Source: an uncultured Erysipelotrichaceae bacterium (GTDB taxonomy: Bacteria > Bacillota_I > Bacilli_A > RFN20 > CAG-826). From it: DNA of 64,000 nucleotides. Within the stretch, counting starts at the first letter, position 1. Each line of letters opens with the position of its first letter. Made by a program: the position numbers and the translations under genes. The stretch spans positions 1 to 64,000 of the forward strand of contig CAMVEL010000001.1 of the NCBI GenBank assembly GCA_947166565.1. Direction: 5' to 3'. Positions 8,631-17,025 of the stretch are shown here, one piece after another. The notes under the pieces are model-generated. The model made no database searches. It had not been told where the DNA came from and worked only from the letters and a program-made list of their open reading frames with translations.

Positions 8631-9299
8631 CTACACTCTTTTCTTTTTGAACCTGCCCAGAACCTCTTTCTTAATCTTTTGCCTTTTGCCAAGAAACGCT
8701 TCCTCGCTCCGAGACAAGTGGCCTCGCTCAAGTTTATAGGAGATGTTCTCGAGGACGCAGAGCAAGTCCGCTATCTGCATGAAGACATCTTCCGATTGCG
8801 CCGTTTTCTCGAAAGAAACGCGGGCGTAGCGGTTCAAGAAAGCTTTGTTGAGGGAATGGGTGCATAGCTTCTGGCCGCCATCATAATGAAGAACGATCTG
8901 GTTGAACGATGATAGGTATTCCGCATTGCGGTCCAACACGGCCATTAGTTCACGAACAAGGCAGTCCTCCAGCGGCGATTCCAGGATTTCCTTGGAAACC
9001 ATCGCGACCGAGAAGCGGAAATCGATTCCCGCGGCATAGGTAAGCAACGCCCAGAAAAGCCTTTGCCTCTCCTCGCGCAGTTTCCCTTCGTAAGGCTTCT
9101 CCCCGCGAATGAGGTTTCCCGAATGGATAAACCTACCTAGCCCGAAGCGCTTCTCCTCCCTTTTTAAGGCGGACCAACCCTTGCTTCGGTCTGTGGCTTC
9201 GTCAACGAAAATTAGGCTTAACGCGTAGATCGGACTCCGCTCGTTGTAAGGACCGATGTCGCCGATCTCATCTGCGTAAACATGCAACGTCTTATCCAT
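8631..9299 (-). CDS. DUF3800 domain protein
   Basis: The ORF track extends upstream to 9425, but the family-like N-terminus begins at MDKTLHVYADEIGDIG, giving 222 residues from 9299. The early YADE (compare YIDESG), a central LHYDGGQ, and the C-terminal FMQIADLLC match the DUF3800 pattern, a family with an acidic nuclease-like core often found on mobile and defence-rich DNA. The nearer upstream DNA holds a terminator-like hairpin, which argues against the longer start. The tail is Lys/Arg-rich. The function in this cell is unknown; the location among repeat arrays fits a mobile or accessory gene. Confidence 0.65.
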   Translation of the reverse strand: MDKTLHVYADEIGDIGPYNERSPIYALSLIFVDEATDRSKGWSALKREEKRFGLGRFIHSGNLIRGEKPYEGKLREERQRLFWALLTYAAGIDFRFSVAMVSKEILESPLEDCLVRELMAVLDRNAEYLSSFNQIVLHYDGGQKLCTHSLNKAFLNRYARVSFEKTAQSEDVFMQIADLLCVLENISYKLERGHLSRSEEAFLGKRQKIKKEVLGRFKKKRV

Positions 9300-9746
9300 A
9301 GGCCGCCTCATTAGATAAAGAAAGCGGGAATACTCCCGCACTTCGATGGACCCCAGAGGATTTCTCCTCAGCCCAATTACATTATAGGCGAAAATGCTCT
9401 CAATGCAAGTAGGTGAGGCCAGCAACAGTAGGCTAAGGTCGGTTCCGCACTAACGCTTTTATCACAACCAAAAAAGAATTCAAACCTTGCAATTCGGTTC
9501 GAATCCTTTTGCTAACTCACGTGGCTAAAGAAGATGTTTTTGATACAGCCTCCTTCCTCTTGCATATAGCGGCGCTCTATTTGCATTTAGCAAGGCCAAA
9601 ATCGATGCATATAGCCGATTCTATCAAAGGTTTTCAGACTTTTTCCTATTATCTGAACGGTTAGGAGCGCTTCTTTTTTTCTAAGGCAAAAGTGTCGCGG
9701 AACGAACTCAGATAATAAAGTCGAGACAAATAATTCTATGGGCGGT
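9300..9746. other. intergenic stretch, no gene recognised
   Basis: It holds the perfect hairpin GCGGGA-ATAC-TCCCGC (9324-9339), the second copy of GATGTTTTTGATACA (9533-9547), and no convincing coding sequence. The short minus ORF 9587-9802 overlaps the XRE gene end and has no supporting features. Confidence 0.5.
9324..9339 (-). terminator. terminator-like hairpin before DUF3800 gene
   Basis: Six-base perfect stem GCGGGA/TCCCGC followed on the minus strand by TTTCTTT, 25 bases before the chosen start of the DUF3800 gene. It may end an upstream minus transcript or attenuate this gene. Confidence 0.5.
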
Positions 9747-10457
9747 TCAATACAACGGACGTATGATGCCGTTGCTCGCTTCATAGTAGCAACTCGACAC
9801 ATGGTATGTCGCCGATATCTCGATTGTCAACGATTCGGAAACGCCATAATAAAGGCCCGAATCCAGATAGTATTGGTAAATATAACCGCCGAATTGTGGA
9901 GGATCGGTTTCCAAACTGATCAATTGGGTTTCGTTTGGTTGACCCAAAAGATTCGTCAATTGGTCCAAAGACCATCCCCTGATGTCATATGTATTCGAAA
10001 AATCATCCAGCATCAAATACCTTTGTTTGTAATTGTTCTCCTTTTTCCATTCTTCGGAAGAAAAGCGGACGATGTTTGACTGATCTTCGGAAGAAGGGGC
10101 GACGTTTGACTGTTCTTCCGAAGAAAAGCTGACGACGTTTGGCTGAGCGAAATGTTGGGAAACCAGCAATACGGTTGGAACGGTGATTGCCGCCGCAAGC
10201 AGGATAGCCGCCCCAGCGATCGCCAAAGCCAGCAAGGGCTTTTTCCTGTTCTTTTTCTTTGGAGGCTCCTCGAGAAGTTCCTCCAAGGGAATGCCAAAAT
10301 AATCGGCGATGGCTTGCATAGTCTCTAAAGAAGGTTCGCCGTTGCCGTTTTCGTATTTGGCGATGGCACTTCTAGAGACGTTGACCGCAGCGGCGAGGGC
10401 TTCCTGGGTCAAATCATTTTCCATCCTTAGTTTTTTTAGTTTTTCCTTGAATTCCAT
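9747..10457 (-). CDS. XRE-family regulator fused to a membrane/extracellular domain
   Basis: The 236-residue protein has an N-terminal helix-turn-helix (LRMENDLTQEALAAAVNVSRSAIAKYE begins near residue 10), a basic patch (PKKKNRKK), one membrane segment near 75-98, and an outside domain of about 135 residues. That domain begins with three imperfect short repeats of the type FSSEEQSNV/SSEDQSNI. The design suggests a one-component sensor with cytoplasmic DNA binding. The ATG is preceded at 6 bases by an extended -10 box TGCTACAAT and no ribosome site, so the message may be leaderless. Ligand and targets are unknown. Confidence 0.8.
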   Translation of the reverse strand: MEFKEKLKKLRMENDLTQEALAAAVNVSRSAIAKYENGNGEPSLETMQAIADYFGIPLEELLEEPPKKKNRKKPLLALAIAGAAILLAAAITVPTVLLVSQHFAQPNVVSFSSEEQSNVAPSSEDQSNIVRFSSEEWKKENNYKQRYLMLDDFSNTYDIRGWSLDQLTNLLGQPNETQLISLETDPPQFGGYIYQYYLDSGLYYGVSESLTIEISATYHVSSCYYEASNGIIRPLY

Positions 10458-10595
10458 GCCCTAATTGTAGCAAAAGGAAGAAAATCCGTTTGTTACTCTT
10501 TGTTACTTTGGTTTTCAAAGGAAAATCTATAACAGTTTGCCCGGGTTTTAACGAGCACTCGCACACGGTAATGTGCGTGGGTATGCCGGTTTCCA

Positions 10596-10668
10596 TGTGC
10601 GAGTGAGGGTCAACTGTGTGCGAGTGACATTTTCCGTGTGTGATTGAGGCTTAGTCATGTGCGAGTGA
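10596..10668. repeat. second iteron-like array, TGTGCGAGTGA, ~21-bp pitch
   Basis: TGTGCGAGTGA starts at 10596, 10617 and 10658, with the variant TGTGTGATTGA at 10637; steps are 21, 20 and 21. An inverted copy GCACTCGCACA lies at 10555-10565 and a degenerate TGTGCG at 10572. The array occupies the gene-free stretch 10458-10819, which otherwise shows only the tRNA terminator. As with the GAAACCAG array, an insertion-sequence end or regulator-binding iterons are possible explanations. Confidence 0.7.
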
Positions 10669-10708
10669 CAATCGCCGTTCCATCACCCGGTCACCGCTTC
10701 TCCTCTCA

Positions 10709-10734
10709 AACGAAAAGCCTCCCTCGCGGAAGGC
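10709..10734 (-). terminator. terminator behind tRNA-Ser
   Basis: On the minus strand GCCTTCC-GCGA-GGGAGGC is followed by TTTTCGTTT, about 85 bases after the tRNA 3' end. Confidence 0.7.
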
Positions 10735-10819
10735 CTGGTATTCCAGAAAAGCACGCATCATCAGCGGCTTTCCAAGAAAAAGCGTTCCTGACGTTTGTAT
10801 CAAGAACGTATTAATCACA

Positions 10820-10910
10820 TGGCGGAGGCAGAGAGATTCGAACTCTCGCTAGCCTTACGACTACTAACGGTTTAGCAAACCGTCCCCTTCGGCCTCTTGG
10901 GTATGCCTCC
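10820..10910 (-). tRNA. tRNA-Ser (anticodon GCT)
   Basis: On the minus strand the acceptor GGAGGCA pairs with TGCCTCC, discriminator G and encoded CCA follow. The anticodon arm is GGTTT-GCTAA-ACC with anticodon GCT, a long variable arm of class II type (GTAGTCGTAAGGCTA region), and the T-arm GAGAGTTCGAATCTCTC-type hairpin. Length of about 91 bases fits serine tRNA. Confidence 0.95.
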
Positions 10911-10994
10911 GTGCGGATAGAATCTTACTACACTTGGGGAATCAAGAAAACAATTATTTGACGCCATGACGATAATTGATACAGGGGTCAAACA

Positions 10995-11023
10995 AAAGGT
11001 GCCCGAACGATTCGGACACCTTT
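10995..11023 (-). terminator. terminator of proS operon
   Basis: Stem AAAGGTG-CCGAA/TTCGG-CACCTTT with one mismatch, T-rich flank on the minus strand, 12 bases after the proS stop. Confidence 0.85.
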
Positions 11024-11034
11024 GTGATGATTGA

Positions 11035-12465
11035 TTAATAGGCCTTCGCGAAATAGACGACTTTGTCAGCGTCTTCGCCGCAGCAGACGCATTTATGGCC
11101 GTGAGGGGTTTGATCGAAGGGGAGGCATCTCGCGGTTCCGCCTAAGCTCTCCTCTTTTATCTTATCCTCACATTCGCGTTTGCCACACCACATGGCTTTC
11201 GCGTATCCGCCTTTATCAAGGACCGCCTTAAGCTCTTCCATGCTATGGACCTCGGTGACGTTAGCCTCGAGGTGGGCTTTGGCTTTCGCATACATTTCCT
11301 CATGGATTTCATGAAGGATTCCCGGGACCTTTTTGGCTAAGCCATCAAGCGCGACGGTGGTTTTGGTTTCGTTGACCCTCTTGCAAAGGACGCATTCGCC
11401 TCTTTCCAAGTCACGGGGACCGATTTCCACGCGTAGAGGCACGCCCTTCATCTCGTATTCCGCGAATTTCCAGCCTGGGGTCTTATCGGAATCGTCGAGT
11501 TTGACGCGGATCCCTTCTTCTTCAAGTTCCTTGAATAGTTTCGCACATGCTTCCTTAACCGCGGGGTTTTCCTGCCTAATCGGGACGATGACGACCTGAT
11601 TTGGGGCGATGTAAGGAGGTAAGACGAGTCCATTGTCATCGCCGTGAACCATGATGACCGCGCCTAGAAGTCTGGTGGAGACGCCCCAAGAGGTTTGGTG
11701 AGGGACCTCGAGGGTGTTTTTCCTACCGAGATAACGGATGCCGAAGGCTTCCGCGAACCCTTGCCCAAAATAATGGGTGGTTCCGCTTTGGAGGGCTTTG
11801 CCATCGTGCATGAGGGCCTCAACCGTATAGGTGTTGACGGCTCCCGCGAATTTCTCTTTCTCGGTTTTGACCCCAGTCACGAAGGGGATCGCGAGGAGTT
11901 CGCGTCCTAAATCGGTATAGATATCAAGGACGTCCAAGGCGTTTTTCTGGGCTTCTTCCTCGGTTTCGAAAAGGCAATGACCTTCCTGCCAAAGGAATTC
12001 GGAGCCGCGGAGGAACGGACGGGTGGTCTTTTCCCATCTGACGACCGAGCACCACTGATTGTAGATCTTCGGCAAGTCGCGGTAAGAGGTGACGAGCCTC
12101 TTATACAAATCGCAGAAAAGAACTTCCGAGGTTGGACGCATGATGAGGGGATCGCTTAGTTTTTCGCCTCCTCCGATGGTCGCTACCAAGGTCTCTGGGG
12201 CAAACCCATCGATATGTTCCTTTTCCTTATTGAATAAGGATGAGGGGATAAAGGTTGGGAGGTAGACATTGCTGCTACCGATGCCTTTGAATCTTACGTT
12301 GAGGTATTCTTGGATCCTCTCCCACATGGCATAGGAATATGGGAGGTAGTCGATGAAGCCTTTGACGGAGGTGTAATCCATCATCTCGGCTTTCTTGACG
12401 ACGTCGGTATACCATTGGGCGAAATCGACGTCACGAGAAGTGATTGATTCGTTTTTGTTTGCCAT
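11035..12465 (-). CDS. proS: prolyl-tRNA synthetase, archaeal/eukaryote-type
   Basis: The 476-residue enzyme charges tRNA-Pro with proline. Class II motif 2 is visible as TRPFLRGSEFLWQEGH near residues 150-170, and the motif 1 region as SSNVYLPTFIPSSLF. It lacks the editing insertion of typical bacterial ProS and carries the C-terminal zinc-type cysteines (WCGKRECEDK and KCVCCGEDA) found in the shorter archaeal/eukaryote-like group. The length fits that group. The start has an AAAGGA ribosome site. The preceding gene on the same strand ends 44 bases upstream, so transcription may be shared. No T-box leader was seen in that gap. Confidence 0.97.
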   Translation of the reverse strand: MANKNESITSRDVDFAQWYTDVVKKAEMMDYTSVKGFIDYLPYSYAMWERIQEYLNVRFKGIGSSNVYLPTFIPSSLFNKEKEHIDGFAPETLVATIGGGEKLSDPLIMRPTSEVLFCDLYKRLVTSYRDLPKIYNQWCSVVRWEKTTRPFLRGSEFLWQEGHCLFETEEEAQKNALDVLDIYTDLGRELLAIPFVTGVKTEKEKFAGAVNTYTVEALMHDGKALQSGTTHYFGQGFAEAFGIRYLGRKNTLEVPHQTSWGVSTRLLGAVIMVHGDDNGLVLPPYIAPNQVVIVPIRQENPAVKEACAKLFKELEEEGIRVKLDDSDKTPGWKFAEYEMKGVPLRVEIGPRDLERGECVLCKRVNETKTTVALDGLAKKVPGILHEIHEEMYAKAKAHLEANVTEVHSMEELKAVLDKGGYAKAMWCGKRECEDKIKEESLGGTARCLPFDQTPHGHKCVCCGEDADKVVYFAKAY

Positions 12466-12509
12466 AACAAATCCTTTCTTGTCTTTCCAATAGACGTAAT
12501 ATACGCGCT

Positions 12510-14252
12510 TTAGCGCGAGATGTCTTTGAGTTTTTTCAAAGTCTTGGGACCAATCGGTTCAATCATCTCCGTGTATTTGCCGATGACATCTGCGGAGAAG
12601 AGGGTGAGTTTGGAATGGACGATGATATCGATCGCGTTCCAGTTTTCGACATCCGCGGCGATTATTGGCTTCTCGTATTTGAGGAGCCTTTCAGGCAAGG
12701 CATGGAGTTGCATGCGGACGCGCGTATCCATTTCCATTGAGGATGCCGGCAAGGAGAAGCTGCAGGCGAAATGGTCGAATCCGGGATAGACGACGGTCGG
12801 AAGCCCTAGTTCGTTCGCGTCTATATAAAGGGCGACGGCATAACCTTTGGCCTTGATGAGGGTAAGGTCTTCTAGGAAGGCCTCCGGATTATTGAAGTCG
12901 ATATGGGCCCTTAAGTCGCTTTCCGAGAAGAGGAAGACCAAATGGGCGTCCTTGGCTTTGGGACTTCTTGCGACGACCCGAAGCATGAAGGAGATATCAT
13001 CCATCCTCGCGGGGAAGAATAGCAATTGGTCTGGGCGTTCCCTTTCGGATAAGAATAAGGGGAGCGTGCGACGGAAAATGGTGGAGAAAAGGGCTTCGGC
13101 ATCGCCTGAACGGGAGGCGTAGTTCTTGATGTCATCCATCGTTTCGAAATAGGTATCGAAGGGTTCGGCTTTGGTGAAATAGCCAACGACCTTCTCATCC
13201 TTGACCGAATAGATCGGCCGGAAATAGAAGGAGAGCTTCTTGTCGTTGATGATGCGTTCGATCTCGGAACGATAGGAGGAATCGGCGAGGACAGGCATGG
13301 TGTCCCTTCCCTTTTCGTAGAAGAAGACGACCTCCTTGGTATCGAAAGCGTATTTCGCGGTGTTCCTTGCTTTCTCGAGGATCTCCTCGGGGTTCTCGCT
13401 GGAATCGCGATGCCAAACCGCCCCGACGCGGACATCGATTTTCGATAGGTAGCCGTTGACGGAAAGATAGGTGGAAATCAAGGAAATGCCCTGACGGAGC
13501 ATATAGGATGCCTTTTGTCTTTCATAGACGGCCGTATCGCAGATGACGATTTCGTTATCGGAAGGGCTAAGAATGATGCGCTTTCCCTCAAGAAGAGGAG
13601 AGAGGGCGTTCTTCAAATGGTCGATGATGATACGGTCAATCGGCCTATCGCGGTCACTGGCTTTCTTATAACGGAAGGTATAGCAAGCGGTGAGGCCTTT
13701 GCGTTTGCCCTTGCTCGCGTTGATTGCGTCGTTATAATCGGAAATCGTGGAAAGCTGACGGGTCTTCGACCCTTTGCCCTGCTTATTGAGGCTTAGGTAC
13801 TTCAAAAGGAAGGATTGGACATGGAGGACGCCCCTTTCGTAATCGACGTGGTCGACTTGGAGGAGGGAGAAATACTGTTTACGCGTTTTGGTAATGGTGA
13901 CGTCGGCCTCCAAATGGTTCGGGGCTTTGGCTTCTGGGTCGAGGACCGCCTTGATCCAGTCGATGACCTTCCTTTGCTCGGTAATCGGGAATTGCCTATA
14001 GAAGGAGGAGAGGTCGATGGTCCTAACGTTTCCCAAATCGATCGCGTTGAAAAAACGGACCGAGTTATTAGGCATATCGATGATGTAGACCCTGACGGAA
14101 TTGTTCTGCTCGTTGAGTTCCTCTTTGAAGGACTTGGTTTTCTTTTCCGCGATGGCAAATGAGATGACGAGAAAGATGATGACGCCAAGGAAAAGGGCGA
14201 TGACGAGGAGCATCGTCCAGTTGTCTAACATCCATTTGAGAATATCGGGCAT
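12510..14252 (-). CDS. membrane protein with degenerate GGDEF and EAL domains
   Basis: The 580-residue protein has one membrane segment near residues 12-35 and a middle region resembling a GGDEF fold without the GGDEF signature (ILSPSDNEIVICDTAVYERQKASYML). The C-terminal part from about 325 follows an EAL fold: LSFYFRPIYSVKDEKVVGYF aligns with the QPIV start of EAL domains, but the EAL triad is replaced by TKA (YFTKAEPFD), and later metal-binding acids are not evident. I infer a non-catalytic c-di-GMP-fold protein, possibly a binding or scaffolding receptor. It precedes proS by 44 bases on the same strand; start has a GGAAGGA site. Confidence 0.6.
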   Translation of the reverse strand: MPDILKWMLDNWTMLLVIALFLGVIIFLVISFAIAEKKTKSFKEELNEQNNSVRVYIIDMPNNSVRFFNAIDLGNVRTIDLSSFYRQFPITEQRKVIDWIKAVLDPEAKAPNHLEADVTITKTRKQYFSLLQVDHVDYERGVLHVQSFLLKYLSLNKQGKGSKTRQLSTISDYNDAINASKGKRKGLTACYTFRYKKASDRDRPIDRIIIDHLKNALSPLLEGKRIILSPSDNEIVICDTAVYERQKASYMLRQGISLISTYLSVNGYLSKIDVRVGAVWHRDSSENPEEILEKARNTAKYAFDTKEVVFFYEKGRDTMPVLADSSYRSEIERIINDKKLSFYFRPIYSVKDEKVVGYFTKAEPFDTYFETMDDIKNYASRSGDAEALFSTIFRRTLPLFLSERERPDQLLFFPARMDDISFMLRVVARSPKAKDAHLVFLFSESDLRAHIDFNNPEAFLEDLTLIKAKGYAVALYIDANELGLPTVVYPGFDHFACSFSLPASSMEMDTRVRMQLHALPERLLKYEKPIIAADVENWNAIDIIVHSKLTLFSADVIGKYTEMIEPIGPKTLKKLKDISR

Positions 14253-14426
14253 TTTCCTTCCGCCTTTCGGTAAGGTAGTTTACCACCTTTATGCATAAAC
14301 ATCACTTTGTTTCAAAGTGGATTTTCGAAAATCGATACACGCCTCGACTATTTTTAATGCCGAGCAGTCATGAAACAAATAAGGAATTGAAGGTTTTTCG
14401 TTCGGGTGGTATATTCCTCTAGCCGC

Positions 14427-14518
14427 GGAGAAGTACCCAAGCGGCCGAAGGGGGCAGTTTCGAAAACTGCTAGTGGGGCATTGCTCCAGCCGGGGTTCGA
14501 ATCCCCGCTTCTCCGCCA
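14427..14518 (+). tRNA. tRNA-Ser (anticodon CGA)
   Basis: Acceptor GGAGAAG pairs with CTTCTCC, discriminator G, encoded CCA. Anticodon arm CAGTTT-CGA-AAACTG gives anticodon CGA. A long variable arm (TAGTGGGGCATTGCTCCA) and T-arm CGGGGTTCGAATCCCCG confirm a class II serine tRNA of 92 bases. Confidence 0.95.
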
Positions 14519-14613
14519 TTATCGCCGATTACGCGGGTATCCGCGTTTTCTTTATATTCTACAAAAAACGGTGCTGCTATATACTTTTAACGATTTAAAA
14601 AGGAGCTAGACCT

Positions 14614-15381
14614 ATGGCTTTATTGAATTGTCCGGAATGCGGTGGAAAGGTTTCCTCTACCGCGAAGACCTGCCCCCATTGCGGTTATGAGATGTCCCCA
14701 AAGGAAGAAAGCGGCCTTTCCGGCTTTTCCTCTTTTGACGATTCGCTGGAAACAAGCGGCGTCTCCATCAATAACCAGGGAAGAGCATCCGCGAATCCCC
14801 CGAAAAGAAGGCGGAACAGCAACGAAGTTTCGACCTCTTCCGCAGACGTTCCAACCGATGGCCTAGACGTTGTCGTTCATAGAAACCATAAAGTTCCTTA
14901 CACCTTTTCGGTTGTCTATATGGCCGTGGGCGCGCTTTTGGCTGTCGCCTGTTTGCCGCTATTTATGCTTACGGGGAAGCATTACTGGATCACCCTTGTT
15001 ATCATAGTCGTCTTAGCTTTAGCGATCATGATGCTTATCATGGGAGCCATGGTCAAAGGCCGCATGAAGAAAAACAACCTTTTGGCAAAAGAGGTCGTTT
15101 ATTGCGATAGGAAAACCAAGACCTTCTATGTTGTCGATATCAAAGGAAAGCAAATCGGATTGAATGAATCCGAGATAAAAAGCAAAGTCGCCATCGTCAA
15201 AGGCGTCGGCGAATATGTCGGGGTCATTTATAACAAAAAGGTCCAATTGGGTTGGACCATTAAGGAAGATATGGACGCGATCAAGAATTACCTTGATAGA
15301 GGCTTCGAGGAAAAACAAGAAGAGCCAGAAGAAGGAAAAGACGAAGATGAATCCAAACCTCACTTCATCTTCGACGATTGA
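14614..15381 (+). CDS. zinc-ribbon membrane protein
   Basis: The 255-residue protein starts with a four-cysteine zinc ribbon (CPEC at 6-9 and CPHC at 20-23), a polar Ser-rich linker, then two membrane segments at about 95-118 and 126-150, and a cytoplasmic domain ending in an acidic tail (EEKQEEPEEGKDEDE). I recognise no specific family; such zinc-ribbon/two-TM proteins are common and uncharacterised in Bacillota. The start is supported by an AAGGAG site, and a strong terminator follows. It stands alone between a tRNA gene and the GH43-like lipoprotein. Confidence 0.75.
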   Translation: MALLNCPECGGKVSSTAKTCPHCGYEMSPKEESGLSGFSSFDDSLETSGVSINNQGRASANPPKRRRNSNEVSTSSADVPTDGLDVVVHRNHKVPYTFSVVYMAVGALLAVACLPLFMLTGKHYWITLVIIVVLALAIMMLIMGAMVKGRMKKNNLLAKEVVYCDRKTKTFYVVDIKGKQIGLNESEIKSKVAIVKGVGEYVGVIYNKKVQLGWTIKEDMDAIKNYLDRGFEEKQEEPEEGKDEDESKPHFIFDD

Positions 15382-15400
15382 TGATCAGATAAACAAAATT

Positions 15401-15443
15401 CACCCCCGTTTCCCCACTTGTAGCAAGAAACGGGGGTGTTTTT
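15401..15443 (+). terminator. strong rho-independent terminator
   Basis: Perfect 12-base stem CACCCCCGTTTC/GAAACGGGGGTG with a T-run behind it. Confidence 0.93.
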
Positions 15444-15517
15444 GCTTAACATTACCATTGAATGGAACCGAGATTGTTTTAATCTTTTATTAAGAAAAAC
15501 ACGTGGAAGGCAGAGAT

Positions 15518-16948
15518 ATGAAAACCACATCGAAATCTATCCTTTTCTCGGCTATCGCCGTTTTAACCCTTGCTTCTTGCTCGGGAAATCCCCCGGTCAA
15601 AACCATCTCGGAAGAAGAGATGAACGGTTATGCTGAAAATCTCAAACTCAATATCGAAGGAGGTGTTTATGGGAACATCTATCTTCCTGAAGAAGTGGAT
15701 GGCATCCCCGTTACTTGGGAATCCGATAAACCTGAGATCATCAATGGCAAAGCCGAAGGCTCCATCAAGCCTGGCAAGGTTACCCGTCCCGAGATTGATA
15801 CGCTTGTCAAATTGACCGCGAACATCGAAAAAGAGAACGGAGAGAAAGGCTCTTTTACCCAAGAAATAAAGGTTAAGGGTCTAGCAAAACACCTAACCGA
15901 GGACGATTATCAAGGATACCTATTCGGCCACTTTATCGGCGAAGGTAACGCCAATGGTGAGCAAATCTATTTCGCTTTGGCGGAAGAAGGCCTTCGTTTC
16001 ACCGATATGAACAACCGTCAGCCGGTCCTTAAAAGCGAAGTCGGGGAAAAAGGTGTCAGGGACCCATATATCTGTCGTTCCCCCGAAGGCGATAGGTTCT
16101 TCCTTATCGCGACGGATTTAAGCATTTATCATCGCGGAGGTTGGAAGATAAACGCCCAAGGTTATTATGACCCATCGACAACGGGCAGCCACAATTTGGT
16201 TTTATGGCAATCATTCGACTTGGTGAATTGGGGTGAACCGAAGCTTCTTCCTCTTGCCCCCGAAAACGCCGGCATGGCCTGGGCCCCTGAGATGATCTAT
16301 AACGACGTCACCGGCGAATACATCGTTTTCTTCGCTTCCTCCATCATGAATCAGGAAACCAAGATGAAGGATAAGCCTAACGCGATCTATTATGCCTCCA
16401 CCAGGGATTTCGTCCATTTCTCGGAAACCAAGATCTTCATCGATAACCAAACAGATCCAAATGGCAAGGCCAGGGAAATCATCGATACGACCGTTTTGAA
16501 AGTCGGCGACACCTACTATAGCGCTTCAAAAGACGGGGATAACCGCGAACAAAACGGCGGCATCCGCCTCATGAAGACCAAGAACCTCCTCGATAAGGAT
16601 AGTTGGGAAAAGGTCCTAGACCTAGATGAGTTAAATCTTAACCTCAACGGTCTAAGGATCCGGAAGTTGGACAATTCCACTTTGGAAGGTCCCGAATTCT
16701 TCGTCTACAACAAGAAGGATCGCGTCAATTCCGATGTTCCGGAATACGGTCTAATGGCTGACCAATATAGTGTTGGAGCCGGCTATCTTCCTTTAAAGAC
16801 CTTTGATTTAGAGGATAGGACCAACGAGAACAATTCCTGGAGCGTCCTCCAAAGCGGCGATTATTCCTTTGGAAGCCTTACCAAACGCCACGGAACGATC
16901 CTCAGGATCACCGCGGACGAGATTCAAAGGATCAAGGATAACTTCTAA
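15518..16948 (+). CDS. GH43-like glycosidase lipoprotein
   Basis: From the ATG at 15518, which has a GGAAGG site 8 bases upstream (the tracked start is five codons earlier), the protein has a lipobox LASC, a short bacterial Ig-like region, and a five-bladed-propeller type domain. The motif VRDPYICRSPEGDRFFLIAT marks the base Asp, IIDTTVLKVGDTYY the modulating Asp, and STLEGPEFFVY the acid Glu, the usual GH43 trio; AWAPEM is also typical. Family members release arabinose or xylose from plant or host glycans; the exact substrate is not visible. It is expected on the outer membrane face. The downstream terminator at 16955 closes the unit. Confidence 0.85.
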   Translation: MKTTSKSILFSAIAVLTLASCSGNPPVKTISEEEMNGYAENLKLNIEGGVYGNIYLPEEVDGIPVTWESDKPEIINGKAEGSIKPGKVTRPEIDTLVKLTANIEKENGEKGSFTQEIKVKGLAKHLTEDDYQGYLFGHFIGEGNANGEQIYFALAEEGLRFTDMNNRQPVLKSEVGEKGVRDPYICRSPEGDRFFLIATDLSIYHRGGWKINAQGYYDPSTTGSHNLVLWQSFDLVNWGEPKLLPLAPENAGMAWAPEMIYNDVTGEYIVFFASSIMNQETKMKDKPNAIYYASTRDFVHFSETKIFIDNQTDPNGKAREIIDTTVLKVGDTYYSASKDGDNREQNGGIRLMKTKNLLDKDSWEKVLDLDELNLNLNGLRIRKLDNSTLEGPEFFVYNKKDRVNSDVPEYGLMADQYSVGAGYLPLKTFDLEDRTNENNSWSVLQSGDYSFGSLTKRHGTILRITADEIQRIKDNF

Positions 16949-16954
16949 AAAAAC

Positions 16955-16979
16955 ATGGCTCAGAAATGGGCCATTTTTA
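16955..16979 (+). terminator. terminator of GH43-like gene
   Basis: Stem ATGGCTC/GGGCCAT (one G-T pair) with loop AGAAAT and TTTTT, just after the stop codon. Confidence 0.7.
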
Positions 16980-16989
16980 AATGCATGGG

Positions 16990-17017
16990 TTGTCTAAAAC
17001 GAAGATTAAAGGATAAT
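16990..17017 (+). promoter_or_regulatory. predicted promoter of gpsA
   Basis: TTGTCT and GATAAT separated by 16 bases. The -10 box ends 8 bases before the ATG, so the transcript would have almost no leader. No ribosome site is visible. Confidence 0.5.
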
Positions 17018-17025
17018 AATGCCGT

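Noticed and set aside
8354-8731. 125-residue minus-strand ORF across the GAAACCAG array
   Set aside because: The frame runs through regular repeats and overlaps the end of the DUF3800 gene; basic/aromatic composition comes from the repeats.
10414-10596. 60-residue minus ORF before the XRE gene
   Set aside because: It overlaps the XRE start and the repeat array and has no support.
12466-12509. T-box leader for proS
   Set aside because: The gap is only 44 bases and shows no T-box-like structure.
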